Assembly (NCBI RefSeq): GCF_036488675.1
Contig: NZ_CP133151.1
Location: forward strand, 378,577 to 442,576
Length of the DNA: 64,000 bases
From: Sinorhizobium chiapasense
Lineage (GTDB): Bacteria > Pseudomonadota > Alphaproteobacteria > Rhizobiales > Rhizobiaceae
Direction of reading: 5' to 3'
Made by a program: the position numbers and the translations under genes. The notes below the pieces were generated by a model. It was not told the origin of the DNA, made no database searches, and was given only the letters and a program-made list of their open reading frames with translations. Every line of letters begins with the position of its first letter. Positions within the stretch are counted from its first letter, which is position 1. This document shows, piece after piece, positions 57,875 through 64,000 of this stretch.

Positions 57875-60800
57875 ATGAGCAATGATCCCTTCACCCTTGA
57901 TATGTTCGCCGGCAGCGCGCTGTCGTCGGGTCTCGGGTTCGGCGTCACCGCATTTGGCGGCTTCGCCGCCAACGACGACGATCCCGATCCGACGCCGCCC
58001 TCCCCCTCCCTCGCGCTCCCTCTGCCGGCGGCCAAGCAGCCAGCGTCAAACAAACAGGCCCATCGCGCCAATTTCCATCTTGACGATGTCGACCGTGGCT
58101 TGGCCGCCACGTGGAAGGAACGCGCGCGAATGAATGTCGCCGCCATCCTGACCGCCAGCGAAATCGACAAGCAGGATCGGTCTGCCACACATGAGGAGCA
58201 AGCGAGGTTGATCCGGTTTACCGGTTTCGGCAGCTCGGATCTGGCGAATGGAATGTTTCGTCGCCCCGGTCAACCGGATTTCCGGGCGGGCTGGGACGAT
58301 CTCGGTAGTGCTCTGGAGTCGGCGGTCAGCGAGACGGATTATGCTTCGCTGGCGCGCTGCACCCAATATGCCCACTTCACGCCCGAATTCGTAATCCGGG
58401 CGATCTGGGCAGGCCTGCAGCGGATCGGATGGCGCGGCGGCCGCGTGCTGGAACCGGGGATCGGGACGGGCCTGTTTCCGGCGCTGATGCCGGTGGAGTA
58501 TCGTGATTGCAGCTATGTCACCGGCGTCGAGCTCGATCCGGTCACCGCCCGCATCGCGCGACTGCTGCAGCCACGGGCGCGCATCATCAACGCGGACTTC
58601 GCGCGCACCGACCTCAATCCGATCTACGATCTTGCCATCGGAAATCCGCCCTTCTCCGATCGGACGGTTCGCTCCGACCGGCACTACCGCTCGCTCGGTC
58701 TCAGGCTGCACGATTATTTCATCGCGCGGTCGATCGATCTCTTAAAACCTGGCGCATTTGCTGCCTTCGTCACCAGCACCGGTACACTGGACAAGGCCGA
58801 CAGCAGGTGCCGAGAGCGTATTGCCAAATCCGCCGACCTAATCGCCGCCATCCGTCTACCTGAAGGCAGTTTCCGGCGAGATGCCGGTACCGACGTTGTG
58901 GTCGACATCCTGTTCTTCCGCAAGCGCAAGGCTGGCGAACCGACACGCGATCTCGCCTGGCTCGATCTGGAGGAAGTCCGCGCTGCGACCGACGGGGAAG
59001 GGCCGATCCGCGTGAACCGCTGGTTTGCACGCAATCCGGATTTCGTGCTCGGCACCCATGCGCTCACTGCCGGGCAGTTCGGTGAAGGCTACACGTGCCT
59101 GCCGTGCGCCGGCGAGGACCTCACGGTGGCCTTGAATGCCGCCATTCAATTGCTTCCCGAGGGTATCTATGACGGCGAGCCCGGCGAAATCGACGTCGAT
59201 CTCGAAGACGAGCTGGCCGAATTCGTCGACCTGAAACCCGAGAGCACGCGGGTCCGCGAAGGCAGCTTCTTCATCGACAACAGGCACGGTCTCATGCAGA
59301 TCGTCGACGGGGCGCCTGTGGCGATCACGGTGCGCAGGGGCCGCGGCACCGGCGGCATCCCGGAAAAACATGTTCGCATCATCAAGAAACTGATCCCAAT
59401 CCGCGACGCCGTGCGCGGGGTGCTGAAAGCGCAGGAGATGGACCGGCCTTGGCGCGACCTGCAGGTGCGGCTGCGTATCGCCTGGTCGAGTTTCGTGCGC
59501 GACTTCGGAGCGATCAATCATACGACGGTGTCGATCAGCGAAATCGAGGAGACTGGCGAGATCCGCGAGATCCATCGTCGCCCAAACCTTGCACCCTTTC
59601 TTGACGATCCGGATTGCTGGCTGGTCGCCTCGATCGAGGACTATGACATCGAAACCGATACGGCCAGGCCGGGCCCGATCTTCTCCGAGCGCGTCATTGC
59701 GCCCCCTGCCCCGCCTGTGATCAGTAACGCCGCCGATGCGCTGGCCGTCGTGCTCAACGATCGCGGCCATGTCGATCTTGAGCATATCGCCGAGCTCCTG
59801 CATTGCGACAGCGATACGGTCCTAGACGAACTCGGTGATGCGACCTTTCGCGATCCGGCCGACGGCTCCTGGCAAACCTCGGACGCCTATCTCTCCGGCG
59901 CCGTGCGCACGAGACTCGCCATCGCGGAAGCCGCGGCCGGGCTCGATCCCGCTTATGAGCGCAATGTCCGTGCGCTTCAGGCCGTGCAGCCCGCCGATCT
60001 ATGCCCGTCGGACATCACCGCACGGCTTGGCGCGCCCTGGATACCGGCGACCGATATCGTCCAATTCGTGCACGAAACGATGGGTGCCGAGATCAGGATC
60101 CATCACATGCCGGAACTCGGCTCATGGACCGTCGCGGCACGGCAACTCGGATGGACGGCTGCCGGCACATCCGAATGGGGCACCGATCGCCGGCACGCCG
60201 GCGAGTTACTCGCCGATGCGCTGAACAGCCGGGTGCCGCAGATCTTCGACGTGTTCAAGGATGCCGACGGCGAGCGGCGGGTCCTGAACGTCGTCGACAC
60301 CGAAGCGGCGCGCGACAGGCTGCAGAAGATCAAGCTGGCCTTCCAGAACTGGATCTGGACCGATCCTGATCGTACCGACCGGCTCGCGCGGGTCTATAAC
60401 GATCGCTTCAACAATATCGCGCCCAGGCGTTTCGACGGCTCTCACCTCAAACTGCCCGGCGCCTCTGGCGCCTTTGTTCTTTATGGGCATCAGAAACGCG
60501 GCATCTGGCGCATCATTTCGTCCGGCTCGACCTATCTGGCGCACGCCGTCGGCGCCGGCAAGACGATGACGATGGCGGCAGCCATCATGGAACAGCGCCG
60601 GCTTGGGCTGATCGCCAAGGCGATGCTGGTGGTGCCCGGCCATTGCCTGGCACAGGCCGCCCGCGAATTTCTGGCCCTTTATCCGAACGCCCGCATTCTC
60701 GTCGCCGACGAGACGAATTTTTCTTTAGCCAAGCGCGCTCGTTTCCTGGCGCGCGCGGCGACGGCGAGCTGGGATGCGATCATCATCACCCATTCGGCAT

Positions 60801-62974
60801 TCCGGTTCATCGCCGTGCCGTCAACCTTCGAGCAGCAGATGATCCAAGATGAACTGCAGCTCTACGAGGATCTTCTCACCAAGGTCGACAGCGAGGATCG
60901 CGTCTCGCGCAAACGGCTCGAACGGCTGAAGGAGGGCCTGAGGGAACGGCTCGAGGCGCTGTCCACACGCAAGGACGATCTGCTGACCATCTCGGAAATC
61001 GGCATCGATCAGATCGTCGTCGATGAGGCGCAGGAATTCCGCAAGCTTTCCTTCGCCACCAACATGTCGACCTTGAAAGGCGTCGATCCGAATGGCTCGC
61101 AGCGCGCCTGGGATCTTTACGTCAAGTCCCGCTTCATCGAGACGAAGAATCCCGGCCGTGCCCTGGTTCTAGCCTCGGGTACGCCGATCACCAACACTCT
61201 AGGAGAGATGTTCTCGGTCCAGCGCCTGCTCGGCCACGCGGCGCTGGCCGAACGTGGCCTGCACGAGTTCGACGCCTGGGCTTCAACCTTCGGCGACACC
61301 ACGACCGAGCTGGAGATCCAGCCGTCCGGCAAATACAAGCCGGTTAGCCGTTTTGCCTCCTTCGTCAATGTTCCCGAGTTGATCGCCATGTTCCGCAGCT
61401 TCGCGGACGTGGTGATGCCTGGGGATCTCCGAGAATACGTTAAAGTCCCTGTTATCTCGACGGGCCAAAGGCAGATCCTGACCGCCAAGCCGACGCTAGC
61501 CTTCAAGAACTACCAGACGATCCTCGACACCCGCATCAAGGCGATCGAGATGCGTGAGGGACCTGCGCATCCCGGCGACGATATCCTGCTCTCAGTCATC
61601 ACCGACGGGCGCCATGCCGCCATCGACCTGCGCCTGGTCGATCCAGCCAATGACAATGAGCCGGACAACAAGCTCAACCTGTTGGTCCAGAACGCACATC
61701 GTATCTGGCGGGAGACCGCGCAAAGTACCTATCTCCGAGTGGACGGCAAACCGTTCGATCTACCCGGTGCGGCGCAAATGATCTTTTCCGATCTCGGCAC
61801 CATCAATGTAGAGAAGACCAGAGGTTTTTCGGCCTACCGCTGGATCCGCGACGAGCTCGTCCGCATGGGCGTTCCGGCACCCGAAATCGCCTTCATGCAG
61901 GACTACAAGAAGACCGAGGCGAAGCAACGCCTGTTCGCAGACGTGCGCGCCGGCAAAATCCGCTTCCTGATCGGCTCGTCAGACACGATGGGGACCGGCG
62001 TGAACGCGCAGCTTCGCCTCAAGGCGCTGCATCATCTCGACGTCCCGTGGCTGCCTTCGCAGATCGAACAACGGGAGGGCCGGATCGTGCGGCAGGGCAA
62101 CCAGCATGATGAGGTCGACATCTTCGCTTATGCCACGCAGGGTTCGCTCGACGCCTCGATGTGGCAGAACAACGAGCGTAAGGCCCGCTTCATCGCCGCG
62201 GCCTTGTCCGGTGACACGTCGATCCGCCGGCTCGAAGATCTTGGCGAGGGTGCTGCCAACCAGTTCGCCATGGCCAAGGCGATTGCGAGCGGCGACGAAC
62301 GTCTGATGCAGAAGGCGGGGCTCGAGGCAGACATTGCCCGTCTCGAGCGGCTGCGTGCCGCCCATGACGACGACCAGTATGCGGTGCGTCGGCAGATCCG
62401 CGATGCCGAACGCGCCATAGAGTTTTCGAGCCGGCGCATCGCCGAGATCGGCAGGGACATCGAGCGTCTCATTCCGACGGCTGGCGATGCCTTTGTCATG
62501 ACGATCGTGGGCAAGGCTTACGACGAGCGGAAGCTTGCCGGACGCGCGCTGATGAAGGAGATCCTGACTCTCGTTCAACTCCAGCAGGAGGGCGAAATCG
62601 CCATCGCCTCAATCGGCGGCTTCGATCTGGTCTATTCCGGCGAATATTTCGGTAAGGGCGATGGATATCGCTATACAACCCTGCTTCAGCGCACTGATGC
62701 GGACTACGAGATCGATCTGGCGGTAACTGTGACGCCGCTCGGCGCCGTCTCCCGCCTCGAACATGCGCTTGACGGGTTTGAAGACGAGCAGAACCACTAT
62801 CAACGCCGTCTGGAGGAAGCACAGCGGCGCCTTGCCTCCTATCGCTCGCGCCAGGGCGGCGCTTTTGCCTTTGCGGACGAACTGGCCGAGAAGCGCAGGC
62901 GGCTTCGGGGCGTCGATGAGGCGTTGGCGGCCGCGGCACGCGAGGAAACGGCAGACGCATCAGAAGCGGCTTAA
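57875..62974 (+). CDS. Giant DNA methylase-SF2 helicase, DarB-like
   Basis: This 1,699-residue protein has an N-terminal N6-adenine methyltransferase domain (LEPGIGTGLFPALMP, then the NPPF catalytic motif at about residue 254). A large C-terminal SF2 helicase follows: GAGKT Walker A (about 896), VDEAQEF Walker B (about 1050), SGTPITNTLGE, and GTGVNAQLR with QIEQREGRIVRQGNQ. A charged helical tail ends the protein. P1 phage DarB has the same domain order and protects incoming DNA from restriction, so this may shield the plasmid during conjugation. AAGGAG lies eight bases before the ATG. Confidence 0.85.
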   Translation: MSNDPFTLDMFAGSALSSGLGFGVTAFGGFAANDDDPDPTPPSPSLALPLPAAKQPASNKQAHRANFHLDDVDRGLAATWKERARMNVAAILTASEIDKQDRSATHEEQARLIRFTGFGSSDLANGMFRRPGQPDFRAGWDDLGSALESAVSETDYASLARCTQYAHFTPEFVIRAIWAGLQRIGWRGGRVLEPGIGTGLFPALMPVEYRDCSYVTGVELDPVTARIARLLQPRARIINADFARTDLNPIYDLAIGNPPFSDRTVRSDRHYRSLGLRLHDYFIARSIDLLKPGAFAAFVTSTGTLDKADSRCRERIAKSADLIAAIRLPEGSFRRDAGTDVVVDILFFRKRKAGEPTRDLAWLDLEEVRAATDGEGPIRVNRWFARNPDFVLGTHALTAGQFGEGYTCLPCAGEDLTVALNAAIQLLPEGIYDGEPGEIDVDLEDELAEFVDLKPESTRVREGSFFIDNRHGLMQIVDGAPVAITVRRGRGTGGIPEKHVRIIKKLIPIRDAVRGVLKAQEMDRPWRDLQVRLRIAWSSFVRDFGAINHTTVSISEIEETGEIREIHRRPNLAPFLDDPDCWLVASIEDYDIETDTARPGPIFSERVIAPPAPPVISNAADALAVVLNDRGHVDLEHIAELLHCDSDTVLDELGDATFRDPADGSWQTSDAYLSGAVRTRLAIAEAAAGLDPAYERNVRALQAVQPADLCPSDITARLGAPWIPATDIVQFVHETMGAEIRIHHMPELGSWTVAARQLGWTAAGTSEWGTDRRHAGELLADALNSRVPQIFDVFKDADGERRVLNVVDTEAARDRLQKIKLAFQNWIWTDPDRTDRLARVYNDRFNNIAPRRFDGSHLKLPGASGAFVLYGHQKRGIWRIISSGSTYLAHAVGAGKTMTMAAAIMEQRRLGLIAKAMLVVPGHCLAQAAREFLALYPNARILVADETNFSLAKRARFLARAATASWDAIIITHSAFRFIAVPSTFEQQMIQDELQLYEDLLTKVDSEDRVSRKRLERLKEGLRERLEALSTRKDDLLTISEIGIDQIVVDEAQEFRKLSFATNMSTLKGVDPNGSQRAWDLYVKSRFIETKNPGRALVLASGTPITNTLGEMFSVQRLLGHAALAERGLHEFDAWASTFGDTTTELEIQPSGKYKPVSRFASFVNVPELIAMFRSFADVVMPGDLREYVKVPVISTGQRQILTAKPTLAFKNYQTILDTRIKAIEMREGPAHPGDDILLSVITDGRHAAIDLRLVDPANDNEPDNKLNLLVQNAHRIWRETAQSTYLRVDGKPFDLPGAAQMIFSDLGTINVEKTRGFSAYRWIRDELVRMGVPAPEIAFMQDYKKTEAKQRLFADVRAGKIRFLIGSSDTMGTGVNAQLRLKALHHLDVPWLPSQIEQREGRIVRQGNQHDEVDIFAYATQGSLDASMWQNNERKARFIAAALSGDTSIRRLEDLGEGAANQFAMAKAIASGDERLMQKAGLEADIARLERLRAAHDDDQYAVRRQIRDAERAIEFSSRRIAEIGRDIERLIPTAGDAFVMTIVGKAYDERKLAGRALMKEILTLVQLQQEGEIAIASIGGFDLVYSGEYFGKGDGYRYTTLLQRTDADYEIDLAVTVTPLGAVSRLEHALDGFEDEQNHYQRRLEEAQRRLASYRSRQGGAFAFADELAEKRRRLRGVDEALAAAAREETADASEAA

Positions 62975-63084
62975 GGCACCGCCAATTGCTGACATGCGTT
63001 CGCGACATGGTTTTGGAAGCAGCAGCGCAGCATGCGCATAGCTGCATTGCACAATAAATGTTTTCCATCCGATCAAAAAATGAT

Positions 63085-63208
63085 CATTGGTGCCACAGCT
63101 GATGCACATGGCGGCTTTCCTCCCAGTTCCGCCGTATCAGCTGTTCCCTCTGGAGGTTAATGACCTCCACACTTCATGGGCCGCGGTTTCCGCTGGCCCA
63201 TTTTTTTT
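63085..63208 (+). ncRNA. AbcR-like (alpha-r15 family) small RNA
   Basis: The stretch folds into three stems. CAGCTGAT (63096-63103) pairs with ATCAGCTG (63136-63143) and encloses GGCGG/CCGCC with loop CTTTCCTCCCAGTT. An unpaired TTCCCTC follows, then TGGAGGT-TAATG-ACCTCCA, and finally a strong hairpin (63176-63201) ending in eight T. A CCUCCC anti-Shine-Dalgarno loop, a CU-rich single strand and a terminator are the layout of AbcR/alpha-r15 riboregulators in Rhizobiales. It would repress many transport mRNAs through Hfq. The 5' end is approximate. Confidence 0.65.
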
Positions 63209-63213
63209 GCAGA

Positions 63214-63684
63214 TCACGCAAGGATCCGCTCGAATCGTAGATCGGTTACCGTGACAATCTCGGTGTAGCCATTCGCCATGCACCATTCGGTGATGCCCGC
63301 GAACATGGTGAGAGTTGCCTCATGGACCGAGCCGGCTCCCCTTCCCTCCGCGAGGGTCGTGTCGACGCAAAAGCGGGAGCTCTCGATCATGAAAGGATGA
63401 GCGTTGAGCCCGTCGCCCGGGAGAAGTGAGGGAAAAACATCCGTCACCATGGTCGGGCCCAGGGCTGGCAGAAGCCTGGCGCATCCTGCCAATTGGCCGC
63501 TCTCCGAAACGGCGAGGATGTAGGTCGGCTGAAGGCCATCAAAGGTGTCATGTTCCTGGCCGTCGCGAACGCTGACCTCCCAGCCTAGCCGATCAGAAAA
63601 GACTCGCGCTCGGAGCCTGTGATGCTGCCCGAGCAGTTGCTTCTCCTGAAAATCCGGGCGTGCAGAAATCGCAATCACCTGCAT
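63214..63684 (-). pseudogene. Acyl-homoserine-lactone synthase (LuxI/TraI type), 3'-truncated
   Basis: The frame starts at ATG 63684 (GGAGAGAAGC before it) with MQVIAISARPDFQEKQLLGQ. It continues with the LuxI core: RLRARVFSDRLGWEV, ESGQLAGCARLLPALGPTM, IESSRFCVDT, and GYTEIVTVTDLRFERIL. It then stops after one more residue. Normal synthases continue for about 50 residues that form part of the acyl-chain pocket. The cut lies next to the small RNA terminator. At 156 residues it is unlikely to make signal. The closest relatives by motif are TraI and RaiI. Confidence 0.85.
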
Positions 63685-63742
63685 GCTTCTCTCCATCGTT
63701 GAAATGCTTCGCGGAGTTGAGCACGGATCAGAATCGCTGGGC

Positions 63743-63762
63743 AGTTGTAGAATTCGACAAGT
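63743..63762. promoter_or_regulatory. LuxR/TraR-type inverted repeat upstream of the synthase
   Basis: AGTTGT-A-GAATTC-G-ACAAGT is an almost perfect 20-base inverted repeat about 60-80 bases before the truncated synthase. Position and symmetry suit a lux/tra box through which a LuxR-family protein would activate transcription. No luxR gene is in the window. Confidence 0.5.
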
Positions 63763-63784
63763 TTTGCTTGAGGTGAGTCGGCAC

Positions 63785-64000
63785 AAACTTGCGCGAAGAA
63801 CCTCTTGGTGCGGTGCCCCGTGCTAGTATTGATTGTAGGATTCACAGGAGAACAATCCGAGATCAGGAAGTTCGCAGTGTTGAGCTAACCCTCAGAGCGG
63901 GAAGACAAAAAGCCGAAAAACCGCTTGCTGGTTCGCTAGGAATCTTCGGCGGCGTTAACCTTTTGGTAACCCTAAACTTCTGGACGGGTTCGGGAGAATC
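63785..64000. other. Right-edge sequence
   Basis: No gene is recognised in the last 216 bases. A GGAGAAC sequence occurs near 63850 but no clear coding frame follows before the window ends. Confidence 0.3.

Noticed and set aside
1..64000. CRISPR array
   Set aside because: No series of regularly spaced direct repeats was noticed and no cas-like protein is encoded.

Overview
The window is a piece of a rhizobial symbiotic plasmid. It carries nitrogen-fixation genes under sigma-54/NifA-type promoters, nodulation genes with nod boxes, and plasmid maintenance genes (repC, a quorum-sensing synthase fragment, and plasmid-type DUF3991/TOPRIM, DUF1419, DUF3085 and methylase-helicase genes). The combination of nodABCSUIJ with nodH-nodP-nodQ (sulfated, N-methylated, carbamoylated Nod factors), nodFE (unsaturated acyl chains), three nodD genes plus a nodD fossil, and three nodA copies fits the Rhizobium tropici group (CIAT 899-like). 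That assignment is from memory of gene content and was not checked by alignment.

Layout. (1) 0.2-11.2 kb: nifS, nifW, fixABCX, nifA, nifB, fdxN, nifZ, fixU and a SIR2-like gene, all on the plus strand, with clear -24/-12 promoters before fixA and nifB. (2) 11.3-13.4 kb: a nodD on the minus strand with a good nod box 0.8 kb upstream in the same orientation. (3) 13.4-22.7 kb: an accessory island. Its core is a tightly coupled four-gene operon: protein kinase fused to a UPF1-like helicase; winged-helix plus degenerate PLD-like protein; PP2C phosphatase; DUF3800 protein. A convergent two-gene unit with a PIN-domain protein follows. I could not match this gene set to a named defence system, and it is the best candidate for an undescribed system. 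(4) 22.8-28.2 kb: a scar zone with a DUF1612/HTH fragment, an initiator-tRNA 3'-end remnant, an omptin protease, a convergent HigA/HigB-like pair and a resolvase fragment. (5) 28.3-40.7 kb: one long nod operon on the minus strand, running from a nod box through nodA-B-C-S-U-I-J, an aldo/keto reductase, nodH, nodP, nodQ and a SnoaL-like gene. (6) 40.7-51.5 kb: nodF-nodE behind their own nod box, and repeated nodA/nod-box/nodD units in various stages of decay. This stretch also holds an aminotransferase and monooxygenase pair like NGR234 y4wE-y4wF (indole-acetic acid synthesis), a LacI-type regulator, a second intact nodA and an AhpD-like gene with a frameshift. (7) 51.8-64 kb: DUF2867, a stand-alone repC with an antisense-RNA-type terminator in its leader, an IS110 fragment, plasmid conserved genes including a 1,699-residue DarB-like methylase-helicase, an AbcR-type small RNA and a 3'-truncated acyl-homoserine-lactone synthase.

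How the genes work together. Flavonoid-activated NodD proteins would act at nod boxes to express the Nod-factor enzymes and the NodIJ exporter. Inside nodules, low-oxygen NifA with sigma-54 would drive fixABCX (electron supply) and nifB-fdxN-nifZ-fixU (cofactor synthesis and maturation). The nifHDKEN structural genes are outside this window.
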